Source of the DNA: Actinomycetospora endophytica
GTDB lineage: Bacteria; Actinomycetota; Actinomycetes; Mycobacteriales; Pseudonocardiaceae
Assembly: GCF_021026375.1 (NCBI RefSeq)
Contig: NZ_JAJNDB010000007.1
Location: 124,001 to 188,000, forward strand
Direction: 5' to 3'
Length of the DNA stretch: 64,000 nt
Shown: in pieces, positions 27,956-38,018 of the stretch
Numbering within the stretch: position 1 is the stretch's first letter
How the letters are laid out: every line of letters begins with the position of its first letter
Notes under the pieces: generated by a model
Seen by the model: the letters and a program-made list of their open reading frames with translations, nothing else
Databases searched by the model: none
What the model was told of the DNA's origin: nothing
Translations under genes and position numbers: made by a program

Positions 27956-29854
27956 ATGACCACAGCCAGACCGCGTCCAGCGCCGCGATCCGGCGCGCCG
28001 ACCGAGCAGCAGGACGCGGAGGCGCAACCCGCGCCGCGTCCGGCCGCAACCCGTCCGGCCCGTGTCGACCCCACCCCGGCGACCGGCGCCCAGGCCCTCG
28101 TCCGCTCACTCGAGTCCGTGGGCTGCGACGTCGTCTTCGGTATCCCGGGGGGCGCGATCCTCCCGGCATACGACCCGCTCTACGACTCCACGCTCGTGCG
28201 CCACATCCTGGTCCGCCACGAGCAGGGCGCCGGGCACGCCGCCACCGGCTACGCGCAGGCCACCGGGCGGGTCGGCGTGTGCATCGCGACGTCCGGTCCG
28301 GGCGCGACGAACCTCGTCACGCCGCTGGCCGACGCGATGCTGGACTCGGTCCCGATCGTCGCGATCACCGGACAGGTCGGGCGCAAGATGATCGGCACGG
28401 ACGCGTTCCAGGAAGCCGACATCTGCGGCATCACGCTGCCGATCACCAAGCACAACATGCTGGTCACCGACCCGGCGGACATCCCCCGGGCGATCACCGA
28501 GGCCTTCCACATCGCCTCGACCGGGCGCCCGGGGCCGGTGCTCGTCGACCTGCCGAAGGACGTGCTGCAGGCGCAGACCACGTTCTCCTGGCCCGCCGAG
28601 ATGGAACTGCCGGGCTACCGCCCGACGACGAAGCCCCACGGCAAGCAGATCCGCGAGGCGGCCCGGCTGGTCGCGCAGGCGTCGCGGCCGGTCCTCTACG
28701 TCGGCGGCGGCGTGGTCAAGGCCGAGGCGTCCGCCGAGCTGATGGAGCTCGCCCGCCAGACCGGCGCCCCCGTCGTCACCACCCTCATGGCGCGTGGCGT
28801 CTTCCCCGACTCGCACCCGCAGAACCTGGGCATGCCGGGGATGCACGGCACCGTCGCGGCGGTCGCGGCGATGCAGAAGGCCGACCTGCTGGTCGCGCTC
28901 GGAGCCCGGTTCGACGACCGCGTCACCGGCGACCTGTCGACCTTCGCGACCGGGGCGAAGATCGTGCACGCCGACATCGACCCGGCGGAGATCGGCAAGA
29001 ACCGGGTCGCGGACGTGCCGATCGTCGGCGACGCCCGCGAGGTCATCGGCGAGCTCACCGCGGCGCTGCGGGCCTCCGACGCCGCGACGCCCGACCTCAC
29101 CCCCTGGTGGAACCAGCTCGAGTCGTGGCGCGAGACCTTCCCGCTCGGCTACGACGAGCCGGCCGACGGCACGCTCTCGCCGGAGTACGTCATCGAGCGC
29201 ATCGGGAAGCTCGCCGGGCCGGAGGCGATCTACGCCGCCGGCGTCGGCCAGCACCAGATGTGGGCGGCGCAGTTCATCGGCTACGAGCACCCGCGCACCT
29301 GGCTCAACTCCGGCGGCGCCGGGACGATGGGCTACGGCGTGCCCGCGGCGATGGGCGCGAAGGTCGGCAAGCCCGACACCACGGTGTGGTGCATCGACGG
29401 CGACGGCTGCTTCCAGATGACCAACCAGGAGCTCGCCACCTGCGCGATCGAGGGCATCCCGATCAAGGTCGCCGTCATCAACAACGGCAACCTCGGCATG
29501 GTCCGCCAGTGGCAGACGCTGTTCTACGGCGAGCGGTACTCCAACACCGAGCTCGGCACCCACAAGCACCGCGTGCCCGACTTCGTCCTGCTCGCCGAGG
29601 CGCTGGGCTGTGAGGGCCTGCGCTGCGAGTCGAAGGACGACGTCGACCGCGTGATCAACGAGGCCATGGCGATCGACGACCGCCCCGTCGTCATCGACTT
29701 CACCGTCGGCGCCGACGCCCAGGTGTGGCCGATGGTGGCCGCCGGGACCGGCAACGACCAGATCATGGCGGCCCGGGACATCCGGCCGCTGTTCGACGAC
29801 CCGGAGGCCGGCGGGGCCGACGAGGTCGTCACGACCGTCGAGGAGGACCGGTGA
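27956..29854 (+). CDS. ilvB: Acetolactate synthase, large (catalytic) subunit
   Basis: 632 residues from ATG 27956, AGAGG upstream. A roughly 40-residue Pro/Ala/Arg-rich N-terminal extension precedes the ThDP enzyme core. Catalytic E89 is in [14 protein letters not shown]; the ThDP/Mg motif is [12 protein letters not shown]...[10 protein letters not shown] near residues 481-512; FDDRVTG and [12 protein letters not shown] are conserved. It catalyses pyruvate + pyruvate (or 2-ketobutyrate) condensation, the first common step of Val/Leu/Ile synthesis. Coupled to ilvN by GTGA. Controlled by the leader-peptide attenuator. Confidence 0.98.
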   Translation: MTTARPRPAPRSGAPTEQQDAEAQPAPRPAATRPARVDPTPATGAQALVRSLESVGCDVVFGIPGGAILPAYDPLYDSTLVRHILVRHEQGAGHAATGYAQATGRVGVCIATSGPGATNLVTPLADAMLDSVPIVAITGQVGRKMIGTDAFQEADICGITLPITKHNMLVTDPADIPRAITEAFHIASTGRPGPVLVDLPKDVLQAQTTFSWPAEMELPGYRPTTKPHGKQIREAARLVAQASRPVLYVGGGVVKAEASAELMELARQTGAPVVTTLMARGVFPDSHPQNLGMPGMHGTVAAVAAMQKADLLVALGARFDDRVTGDLSTFATGAKIVHADIDPAEIGKNRVADVPIVGDAREVIGELTAALRASDAATPDLTPWWNQLESWRETFPLGYDEPADGTLSPEYVIERIGKLAGPEAIYAAGVGQHQMWAAQFIGYEHPRTWLNSGGAGTMGYGVPAAMGAKVGKPDTTVWCIDGDGCFQMTNQELATCAIEGIPIKVAVINNGNLGMVRQWQTLFYGERYSNTELGTHKHRVPDFVLLAEALGCEGLRCESKDDVDRVINEAMAIDDRPVVIDFTVGADAQVWPMVAAGTGNDQIMAARDIRPLFDDPEAGGADEVVTTVEEDR

Positions 29855-30351
29855 GCACCCACACCCTGTCGGTCCTCGTCGAGGACAAGCCCGGCGTGCT
29901 GGCCCGGATCTCGGGCCTGTTCTCCCGGCGCGGCTACAACATCCAGTCGCTCGCGGTCGGACCGACCGAGGAGGTCGGCATCTCGCGGATGACCATCTGC
30001 GTGAGCGTCGACGAGTTCCCCCTGGAGCAGGTGACCAAGCAGCTCAACAAGCTGGTGAACGTCATCAAGATCGTCGAGCTGGAGCCGACGACCTCGGTCC
30101 AGCGCGAGCTCGTGATGCTCAAGGTGCGCGCCGACGCGACGGTGCGCTCCCAGGTGCTCGAGGTGACGCAGATGTTCCGCGCCAAGGTGGTCGACGTCGC
30201 GCCCGACGCCGTCACCGTCGAGGCCACCGGCACCGCCGACAAGCTGTCGGCGCTGCGGCGGATGCTCGAGCCGTACGGCATCCGGGAGATCGTGCAGTCC
30301 GGCATGGTCGCGCTGTCCCGCGGGCCGCGCGCCATCGCCGCGAATCGTTGA
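29851..30351 (+). CDS. ilvN: Acetolactate synthase, small (regulatory) subunit
   Basis: 166 residues from GTG 29851, GAGGAGGA ribosome binding site, GTGA overlap with ilvB. An N-terminal ACT domain ([20 protein letters not shown], then [14 protein letters not shown]) binds valine for feedback inhibition, and the second domain ([16 protein letters not shown] to [12 protein letters not shown]) completes the regulatory subunit. Length is usual for actinobacterial IlvN. ilvC follows after 36 nt. Confidence 0.97.
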   Translation: MSTHTLSVLVEDKPGVLARISGLFSRRGYNIQSLAVGPTEEVGISRMTICVSVDEFPLEQVTKQLNKLVNVIKIVELEPTTSVQRELVMLKVRADATVRSQVLEVTQMFRAKVVDVAPDAVTVEATGTADKLSALRRMLEPYGIREIVQSGMVALSRGPRAIAANR

Positions 30352-31392
<1,041 letters not shown>

Positions 31393-31407
31393 CGAGCGGA
31401 CCGAACC

Positions 31408-31466
31408 ACTCACGCGCGGCGTGAGTTCCCGACGGCGGGCGTACCCCTGAGGTGCGCCCGTCGTCG
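31408..31466 (+). terminator. Tandem hairpins after ilvC
   Basis: Hairpin 1: ACTCACGC (31408-31415) against GCGTGAGT (31419-31426), perfect 8 bp. Hairpin 2: about 31432-31446 against 31450-31463 with two mismatches. They separate ilvBNC from serA. Confidence 0.65.
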
Positions 31467-31626
31467 TCGTTCCGGGGGGTGGGGCCGCACGTGAGCCGGT
31501 TCACAGCGCGGCGATATCGTGTCGAGCCAGTGGGCACGATGACCCACGGCACACCGGCGTGCGAGGGGTGACCTGACACCGGACGCCGGCGTGGACCAGG
31601 CCGCCGACCCGGGGAGCGCCAGTACC

Positions 31627-33222
31627 GTGACCACCGCCAACGCCAGGCCCGTCGTCCTGATGGCCGAGAAGCTCGCGCCGTCGACGCTGGAGGTGTTCGG
31701 CGACGAGGTCGAGATCCGGCAGGTCGACGGCACCGACCGTGCCGCGCTCCTGGAGGCGGTGACGGACGCCGACGCGCTGCTCGTCCGCAGCGCCACCCAG
31801 GTCGACGCCGAGGTGTTCGCGGCGCAGCGGAACCTCACCGTCGTCGGCCGCGCGGGCGTCGGGCTCGACAACGTCGACGTCCCCGCCGCGACGGCGGCCG
31901 GCGTCATGGTCGTGAACGCCCCCACGTCGAACATCGTCTCCGCCGCCGAGCACGCCCTCGCGCTGCTCCTGGCCACCGCCCGCCACATTCCCGCCGCCGA
32001 CGCGAGCCTGCGCCGCGGCGAGTGGGCCCGCAGCAGGTACTCGGGCGTCGAGATCCAGGGCAAGACGGTCGGCGTGGTCGGCCTCGGCAAGATCGGCCAG
32101 CTGTTCGCGAACCGCATCAGGTCGTTCGACACCCACGTCATCGCCTACGACCCGTACCTGCCGCAGAGCCGCGCCGCCCAGCTCGGCATCGAGCTCGTCC
32201 CGCTCGAGGAGCTGCTGACCCGCGCCGACATGATGACCATCCACCTGCCGAAGACCCCGGAGACCCAGGGCCTCATCGGCAAGGAGGCGCTGGCCAAGAC
32301 CAAGCCGGGCGTGATCATCATCAACGCCGCCCGCGGCGGGCTCGTCGACGAGGAGGCCCTCGCCGAGGCGATCCGCTCCGGCCAGGTCGGCGGCGCCGGC
32401 GTCGACGTCTACGTCACCGAGCCGACCACCTCGAGCCCCCTGTTCGAGCTCGAGGAGGTCACGGCCACCCCGCACCTCGGGGCGTCGACCGCCGAGGCGC
32501 AGGACCGCGCGGGCACCGACGTCGCGCACTCCGTGCTCAAGGCCCTGCAGGGCGACTTCGTCCCGGACGCCGTCAACGTCCAGGGCGGCGCCGTCGGCGA
32601 GGAGGTCCGCCCCTGGCTGGGCATCACCCAGAAGCTCGGGACGCTGCTCTCGACGCTGGTCGGCCAGCCGTCGAGCGTCATCGTCGAGGTCCGGGGCGAG
32701 CTCGCGCACGAGGACGTCGGGGTGCTGGAGCTGGCGGCGCTGCGCGGGGTGTTCGGCGAGGTCGTCGACGAGGCGGTCACCTTCGTGAACGCGCCCGCGC
32801 TGGCCGAGGAGCGCGGGGTCACCGTCGAGGTGGAGACCGCGAGCGAGAGCCCGAACCACCGCAGCGTCGTGACCCTCCGGGCGATCCCGGACAGCGGCGA
32901 GGCGGTCACGGTGTCCGGCACGCTGACCGGCCAGGACCAGGTCGAGAAGCTCGTGGAGATCAACGGTCGGTCCTTCGACATCCGCGCCGAGGGCCACGTG
33001 CTGCTCTTCGAGTACACCGACCGGCCGGGCGCCATGGGCACCGTCGGCACCCTGTTGGGGGAAGGCGGGGTCAACATCGAGGCCGCCCAGATGTCGCAGA
33101 ACCGCGACCGGGGCACGTCGATCATCCTGTTGCGGGTTGACCAGGCCGTATCGGACGAGGTCCTGGCCCCGATCGGGCAGGCGTTGAGTGCCCGGACCAC
33201 CCGGTCGATCCCCTTCGGCTGA
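31627..33222 (+). CDS. serA: D-3-phosphoglycerate dehydrogenase
   Basis: 531 residues from GTG 31627 (an alternative GTG 31591 adds 12 residues). Type 1 PGDH: substrate domain, NAD domain with VGVVGLGKIGQLFANRI, catalytic Arg in NAARGGLVDEEAL, Glu in DVYVTEPTTSSPLF and His in TPHLGASTAEAQ, then the allosteric ASB domain (about 315-450) and a C-terminal ACT domain (LLFEYTDRPGAMGTVGTLLG). First step of serine synthesis; serine feedback on the ACT domain is known for this type. Position after ilvC matches serA1 of M. tuberculosis. Confidence 0.97.
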   Translation: MTTANARPVVLMAEKLAPSTLEVFGDEVEIRQVDGTDRAALLEAVTDADALLVRSATQVDAEVFAAQRNLTVVGRAGVGLDNVDVPAATAAGVMVVNAPTSNIVSAAEHALALLLATARHIPAADASLRRGEWARSRYSGVEIQGKTVGVVGLGKIGQLFANRIRSFDTHVIAYDPYLPQSRAAQLGIELVPLEELLTRADMMTIHLPKTPETQGLIGKEALAKTKPGVIIINAARGGLVDEEALAEAIRSGQVGGAGVDVYVTEPTTSSPLFELEEVTATPHLGASTAEAQDRAGTDVAHSVLKALQGDFVPDAVNVQGGAVGEEVRPWLGITQKLGTLLSTLVGQPSSVIVEVRGELAHEDVGVLELAALRGVFGEVVDEAVTFVNAPALAEERGVTVEVETASESPNHRSVVTLRAIPDSGEAVTVSGTLTGQDQVEKLVEINGRSFDIRAEGHVLLFEYTDRPGAMGTVGTLLGEGGVNIEAAQMSQNRDRGTSIILLRVDQAVSDEVLAPIGQALSARTTRSIPFG

Positions 33223-33254
33223 TATCGAAAGAGTGACGGAGGGTCCGCGGATGA

Positions 33255-33313
33255 GTCGGCCGGGTGATCCGGTGCGGAGTCCGGCCGACACGCGCGGTAG
33301 CCTCCACCGGAGG
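33255..33313 (+). promoter_or_regulatory. serA-leuB intergenic hairpin and leuB promoter
   Basis: GTCGGCCGG (33255-33263) pairs perfectly with CCGGCCGAC (33281-33289). TAGCCT at 33298-33303 is a likely -10, giving a leader of about 55 nt before leuB. A small CCTCC-ACC-GGAGG hairpin lies at 33301-33313. Confidence 0.45.
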
Positions 33314-33364
33314 TGAGCCCGGTCGCACCATCGAGGTCGGCCCGTCGGGGGAGGAAGTCTGGAC

Positions 33365-34411
33365 ATGCGACTCGCGGTGGTTCCCGGTGACGGCATCGGA
33401 CCCGAGGTCGTCGGTGAGGCACTGAAGGTTCTCGGTGAGGTCGCGCCGCAGATCGAGTCGACGCACTACGATCTCGGAGCGGCGCGCTGGCACTCGACCG
33501 GCGAGCTGCTCCCGGAGTCGGTGCTCACCGAACTGCGCGAGCACGACGCGATCCTGCTCGGCGCGGTCGGCGACCCGTCGGTGCCCAGCGGGATCCTGGA
33601 GCGCGGCCTGCTGCTGCGCCTGCGCTTCGAGCTCGACCACCACGTCAACCTGCGCCCGGCGCGCCTCTACCCCGGGGTCCGCGGCCCGTTGTCCGCCCAG
33701 CCGGAGATCGACCTCGTCGTCGTCCGCGAGGGCACCGAGGGCCCGTACGCCGGCACCGGCGGCCTGCTGCGCAAGGACACCCCGCAGGAGATCGCGACCG
33801 AGGTCAGCGTCAATACCGCGTTCGGCGTCGAGCGGGTGGTGCGCGACGCGTTCGACCGCGCCTCGAAGCGGGAGCGCCGCAAGCTCACCCTGGTGCACAA
33901 GACGAACGTCCTCACCCACGCCGGCTCGCTGTGGTCGCGCGTCGTGGAGGAGGTCTCGCTGGAGCACCCCGAGGTCTCCGTCGACTACCAGCACGTGGAC
34001 TCGACGACGATCCACCTGGTCACCGACCCGTCGCGCTACGACGTGATCGTCACCGACAACCTCTTCGGCGACATCCTCACCGACCTCGCGGCCGCCGTGA
34101 CCGGCGGGATCGGGCTCGCGGCGTCCGGCAACCTCGACGTCAGCCGCGCCAACCCGTCGATGTTCGAGCCGGTCCACGGCTCGGCCCCGGACATCGCCGG
34201 CAAGGGCATCGCCGACCCGACTGCCGCCGTGCTGAGCGTCGCGCTGCTGCTCGACCACCTCGGTGAGCCGGAGCTCGCGCGCCGCGTCGAGGCCGCCGTC
34301 GCGTTCGACCTCGCGACCCGCGACCACCAGAACCCGGGCGGCACCCACGCCGTCGGCGACCGGCTCGCGGCGCTCGTCTCGTCCGCGACCGGCACCCGCA
34401 GCCTGGCGTAG
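33365..34411 (+). CDS. leuB: 3-isopropylmalate dehydrogenase
   Basis: 348 residues from ATG 33365, GAGGAA upstream. [20 protein letters not shown], the [16 protein letters not shown] substrate loop, [13 protein letters not shown] and the metal-binding [15 protein letters not shown] block define the beta-decarboxylating dehydrogenase family; [17 protein letters not shown] is the coenzyme loop of LeuB (NAD-type). It oxidises 3-isopropylmalate to 2-ketoisocaproate in leucine synthesis. leuC lies 29 kb downstream here and is separately transcribed. Confidence 0.98.
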   Translation: MRLAVVPGDGIGPEVVGEALKVLGEVAPQIESTHYDLGAARWHSTGELLPESVLTELREHDAILLGAVGDPSVPSGILERGLLLRLRFELDHHVNLRPARLYPGVRGPLSAQPEIDLVVVREGTEGPYAGTGGLLRKDTPQEIATEVSVNTAFGVERVVRDAFDRASKRERRKLTLVHKTNVLTHAGSLWSRVVEEVSLEHPEVSVDYQHVDSTTIHLVTDPSRYDVIVTDNLFGDILTDLAAAVTGGIGLAASGNLDVSRANPSMFEPVHGSAPDIAGKGIADPTAAVLSVALLLDHLGEPELARRVEAAVAFDLATRDHQNPGGTHAVGDRLAALVSSATGTRSLA

Positions 34412-34440
34412 GTCTCCGCCCGGAACCCCGCGAGGCCGGC

Positions 34441-35400
34441 GTGCGCTGGAGGATCGACGCCGTCCTCGCGGTGCTCTGGGCGCTCGGCGGCGTCGTCGTC
34501 GCCGGGTACTTCTGCTACCTCGCCCTCGGCCCGCCCGCCCTCGGTTCACCGGTGCCGCTGGTCGTCCTCGCCGTCGTCGCGCTCGTCGGGTTCTCGACGG
34601 TGGCCTGGCGCCACCACCGGCGCGACCGCGAGACCCGGGCCGAGCGGTCCTCCGGCCCCGTCGGCGGCTGGGTCGGACGACGGGTTCCCGACGACGGCGG
34701 CCGGGTCGCCGGGGGCCGGGACCCCGCGGCACCCCCGCAGCTCTCGGACCGCGGCAAGGCCGAGCTGGCGCGCATCGTCGGGATCGCGGACCACGCCGGA
34801 CTGTTCGCACCGCGCGCCCCGGCGCCGGTCGACCTGGTGGAGGCGGTGGCGGACGGCGGCGAGCCGGTCACCCTCGACGTCGTGCTGGCGGCGGTCGAGG
34901 AGGCCGACTTCTGGCGCCCCGGGTTCCGGGCCGAGGACCACCTCGCGGCGCTGGCGTTCCACGCCTCCCACACCGAGCAGCTCGCCGAGACCCTCCGCGG
35001 CCAGGTCGAGGACCTCGCCCGGCTGGTCGGGGACGTGTTCACGGTGCGCCTCGTCGACGTCGACCTCACCGCGGGCGGCCGGACGCGGCTGGGGCTGGAG
35101 CTCGGACCGGTCGGCGGCCCGCGGCACCGGCGGACCCTCGACTACCGCGGCGCCGCGACGTACCTGAGCACCGAGCTGCACGTCGCGGTGGCCGGCGCGC
35201 TCCGGGCCGCGACCCCGCCGTCGTCGTCGGGATGGCCCCGGCTCGCGTGGACGTGGTCGGACCAGGGGGTGTGGCTCGCGGCGCTGCGCGGCACCTCGGT
35301 GGAGGCGCTCGACGCCGAGCTCGGACGGGCGATCGCGGACCCGTGGTGCTGGGTGGACGAGCAGGAGCCGGTGGCCGCCGGGGACCGACCGGGCCCGTAG
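34441..35400 (+). CDS. Membrane-anchored protein of unknown function
   Basis: 319 residues from GTG 34441, 29 nt after leuB and probably cotranscribed. Two N-terminal transmembrane segments (VLAVLWALGGVVVAGYFCYLA; VPLVVLAVVALVGFSTVAW) then a basic loop and a large soluble part with no domain I recognise. Notable segments: LARIVGIADHAGLFAPR, VTLDVVLAAVEEADFWRPG and WPRLAWTWSDQGVWLAALRG, Trp-rich. It ends just before the leaderless start of the FAH-family gene. Could be a lineage-specific envelope protein. Confidence 0.7.
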   Translation: MRWRIDAVLAVLWALGGVVVAGYFCYLALGPPALGSPVPLVVLAVVALVGFSTVAWRHHRRDRETRAERSSGPVGGWVGRRVPDDGGRVAGGRDPAAPPQLSDRGKAELARIVGIADHAGLFAPRAPAPVDLVEAVADGGEPVTLDVVLAAVEEADFWRPGFRAEDHLAALAFHASHTEQLAETLRGQVEDLARLVGDVFTVRLVDVDLTAGGRTRLGLELGPVGGPRHRRTLDYRGAATYLSTELHVAVAGALRAATPPSSSGWPRLAWTWSDQGVWLAALRGTSVEALDAELGRAIADPWCWVDEQEPVAAGDRPGP

Positions 35401-35411
35401 CCGCCGGGGAC

Positions 35412-35426
35412 TACGCTGGATCACCG
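35412..35426 (+). promoter_or_regulatory. -10 hexamer of a leaderless FAH-family mRNA
   Basis: TACGCT at 35412-35417 followed by 8 nt and GTG 35426, with no ribosome binding site between. Confidence 0.5.
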
Positions 35427-36223
35427 TGCGTCTCGCTCGGATCGCCCATCACGACGGTGTCTCCTTCGCCGCTCTGCAGTCCCCGACGACCGGGGGTGGT
35501 GAACCCACCGCAGGCGACGTCTGCGCGGAGATCGCCGAGCATCCGTTCGGCGACCCGACCTTCACCGGCCGGACCTGGCCGCTCGCCGACGTCCGGCTGC
35601 TCGCGCCGATCCTGCCGTCGAAGGTCGTCTGCATCGGTAAGAACTACGCCGAGCACGTCGCCGAGATGGGCGGCGGCGACGCCCCGGCGAACCCGCTGAT
35701 CTTCATGAAGCCCTCGACGAGCGTGATCGGGCCGGGCCTGCCGATCCTGCGGCCCGCCGACTCGCAGCGCGTCGACTACGAGGGCGAGCTCGCCGTCGTC
35801 ATCGGCCAGCCGTGCCGCGACGTGCCCGAGGCGCGCGCGAAGGACGTCGTCCTCGGCTACACCGTCGCCAACGACGTCACCGCCCGCGACCTCCAGTCGG
35901 CCGACGGCCAGTGGACCCGCGCGAAGGGCTACGACACCTTCTGTCCGCTCGGCCCGTGGATCGAGACCTCGCTCGACCCGTCCGACCTCGCGATCGAGAC
36001 CACGCTGGACGAGGCCACCGTGCAGAAGTCCCGGACGTCGATGCTGATCCACGGGATCGAGAAGCAGATCGCCTACATCAGCCGCGTGATGACGCTGCTG
36101 CCCGGCGACACGATCCTCACCGGCACCCCGGCCGGCGTCGGCCCGATGGTCGACGGCCAGACGGTGTCGGTGACGGTGGAGGGCATCGGGACGCTGACCA
36201 ACCCGGTGAAGGACCGCCCATGA
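35426..36223 (+). CDS. Fumarylacetoacetate hydrolase-family protein
   Basis: 265 residues from GTG 35426. The C-terminal FAH domain begins at about residue 65: KVVCIGKNYAEHVAEMG, FMKPSTSVIG, then the metal-binding VDYEGELAVVIGQPCRDV (E-x-E) and the ANDVTARDLQ block with the usual Asp. IGTLTNPV closes it. Members are hydrolases, isomerases or decarboxylases of 1,3-diketo acids (oxaloacetate decarboxylase and hydroxyheptadienedioate isomerase included). Same place as Rv2993c. It overlaps lysK by ATGA, so the two are translationally coupled. Confidence 0.93.
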   Translation: MRLARIAHHDGVSFAALQSPTTGGGEPTAGDVCAEIAEHPFGDPTFTGRTWPLADVRLLAPILPSKVVCIGKNYAEHVAEMGGGDAPANPLIFMKPSTSVIGPGLPILRPADSQRVDYEGELAVVIGQPCRDVPEARAKDVVLGYTVANDVTARDLQSADGQWTRAKGYDTFCPLGPWIETSLDPSDLAIETTLDEATVQKSRTSMLIHGIEKQIAYISRVMTLLPGDTILTGTPAGVGPMVDGQTVSVTVEGIGTLTNPVKDRP

Positions 36224-37980
36224 GCAGGCGCCGGGGCGGCGGTGGGGCCGAGCAGGAGTCGACCTCGCAGGACTGGGTGGCCACGCTCGCCGACGAGGTG
36301 ATCGCCGCTCACGAGAAGGAGGATCCCGACGGGGCCCGTGCCATCGTGTGCGCCTCGGGGCTCTCGCCGTCGGGCCCGATCCACCTCGGCAACCTGCGCG
36401 AGGTCCTCACCCCGCACCTCGTCGCCGACGAGATCCGCCGCCGCGGCATCGCCTGCGAGCACCTCATCTCCTGGGACGACTTCGACCGCTACCGCCGCGT
36501 GCCGAAGGGCGTCGAGGGCGTCGACGACTCGTGGGCCGAGCACGTCGGCAAGCCGCTCACGTCCGTGCCGCCGCCCCGGGGCAGCGAGTACGCGAACTGG
36601 GCCGAGCACTTCAAGGCCCCGATGATCGACGCGCTCGAGCGGCTCGGCGTGCCGTACCGCGGGATCAGCCAGACCGAGATGTACACCTCCGGCGCCTACG
36701 TCGAGCAGACGCTGCTGGCGATGCGCGAGCGCTCCCGCATCGACGGCGTGCTCGGCCGGTTCCGGACGAGGAAGAACGCCGAGACGGCCGACTCCGACGA
36801 CGACGGCGAGGGTGACGACGGCGTCGATCCCGACGAGGCCCCCTTCGACGAGGATCTGGCTGGCTCGGCGTCGGGGGAGTACTTCCCCTACAAGCCGTAC
36901 TGTGGCGCGTGCGGCACCGACGAGACCGCGATCGTCGCCTACGACGACGCCACCACCGAGATGACGTTCACCTGCGCGTGCGGGTCGTCGCAGACGGTGC
37001 TGCTGCGGGAGTTCACCCGCGGCAAGCTGGTCTGGAAGGTCGACTGGCCGATGCGGTGGGCCTACGAGGGCGTCGACTTCGAGCCCTCCGGGGTGGACCA
37101 CTCGTCGCCGGGCTCGTCGTACGAGGTCGGCGGGCTGCTGGTCTCCGAGATCTTCGGCGGGCGGCAGCCGATCGGCCCGATGTACGCCTTCGTCGGCATC
37201 TCGGGGCAGGCGAAGATGTCGTCGTCGAAGGGCGGCGTCCCGACGCCGTCGTCGGCGCTCGAGGTCTTCGAGGCGCCGCTGCTGCGCTGGCTCTACGCCC
37301 GTCGCCGTCCCAACCAGGCGATCAAGGTCGCGTTCGACGCCGAGCTGCACCGGCTCTACGACGAATGGGACGCGCTCTCGCGCAAGGTGGCTGCCGGGAC
37401 GACGGGTGCCATCGAGACCCTCGGGCACGCCCGGTCGGTCGCGACGGCCGAGCGGACCCTGCCGACGACGCCGCAGCCGGTGTCGTTCCGGACGCTGACC
37501 TCCGTCGTCGACGTGACCACCGGCGACCCCGAGCAGCTCGGTCGGCTGCTGTCGGGTCTGGTGCCGGGCGACCCGGAGGAGCCGGTCACGCTCGACGACC
37601 TGCAGCCGCGGCTGGGCTGCGCCGAGCACTGGGTCGAGCACTACATGCCGGAGGAGTCGCACACGCGCCTCCTGGCGGCGCCCGACACGGCCCTGGTTGA
37701 GTCGCTGGACGACACCGACCGCGAGTCGCTGCGGCTGCTGCTCGACGGGCTGGAGCAGGACTGGTCGCTCGACGGCCTGACCTCGCTCGTCTACGGGGTG
37801 CCCAAGATCCAGGCCGGGCTGCCGATGGACACCAAGCCCACGGACGAGCTCAAGGCTTCGCAGCGACGCTTCTTCGTGCTGCTCTACCGGCTGCTGGTCG
37901 GGTCGGACACCGGCCCCCGGCTCCCGACGCTGCTGCTGGCGGCCGGTCCGGACGCGGTGCGTCGCCAGCTCCGCATGTGA
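36220..37980 (+). CDS. lysK: Lysyl-tRNA synthetase, class I (archaeal type)
   Basis: 586 residues from ATG 36220 (ATGA overlap with the FAH gene). Class I signature HIGH appears as SPSGPIHLGNLRE (H55-L-G-N) and KMSKS as AKMSSSKGG near residue 332. CGACG and FTCACG form a Cys4 zinc ribbon (about 228-256). An acidic stretch (DSDDDGEGDDGVDPDEAPFD, about 190-210) is inserted in the connective region. It charges tRNA-Lys; most bacteria use the unrelated class II enzyme, while class I occurs in archaea and scattered bacteria, some actinomycetes included. In M. tuberculosis gltX occupies this place. The gene ends inside a 44-bp palindrome. Confidence 0.95.
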   Translation: MSRRRGGGGAEQESTSQDWVATLADEVIAAHEKEDPDGARAIVCASGLSPSGPIHLGNLREVLTPHLVADEIRRRGIACEHLISWDDFDRYRRVPKGVEGVDDSWAEHVGKPLTSVPPPRGSEYANWAEHFKAPMIDALERLGVPYRGISQTEMYTSGAYVEQTLLAMRERSRIDGVLGRFRTRKNAETADSDDDGEGDDGVDPDEAPFDEDLAGSASGEYFPYKPYCGACGTDETAIVAYDDATTEMTFTCACGSSQTVLLREFTRGKLVWKVDWPMRWAYEGVDFEPSGVDHSSPGSSYEVGGLLVSEIFGGRQPIGPMYAFVGISGQAKMSSSKGGVPTPSSALEVFEAPLLRWLYARRRPNQAIKVAFDAELHRLYDEWDALSRKVAAGTTGAIETLGHARSVATAERTLPTTPQPVSFRTLTSVVDVTTGDPEQLGRLLSGLVPGDPEEPVTLDDLQPRLGCAEHWVEHYMPEESHTRLLAAPDTALVESLDDTDRESLRLLLDGLEQDWSLDGLTSLVYGVPKIQAGLPMDTKPTDELKASQRRFFVLLYRLLVGSDTGPRLPTLLLAAGPDAVRRQLRM

Positions 37981-38018
37981 ACGAATTTGGTCGTCATGAC
38001 GACCAAATTCGTTCACAT
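37975..38018. repeat. Perfect 44-bp palindrome covering both stop codons of convergent genes
   Basis: Positions 37975-37996 are the exact reverse complement of 37997-38018, with no loop. The right half is TGACGACCAAATTCGTTCAC then AT. The lysK stop (37978-37980) lies in the left arm and the transketolase stop (37994-37996, minus) at the centre. AT-rich ACCAAATTCG within a 73% GC genome is out of character. It could serve as a bidirectional terminator and may be one copy of a dispersed palindromic element. Confidence 0.95.
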
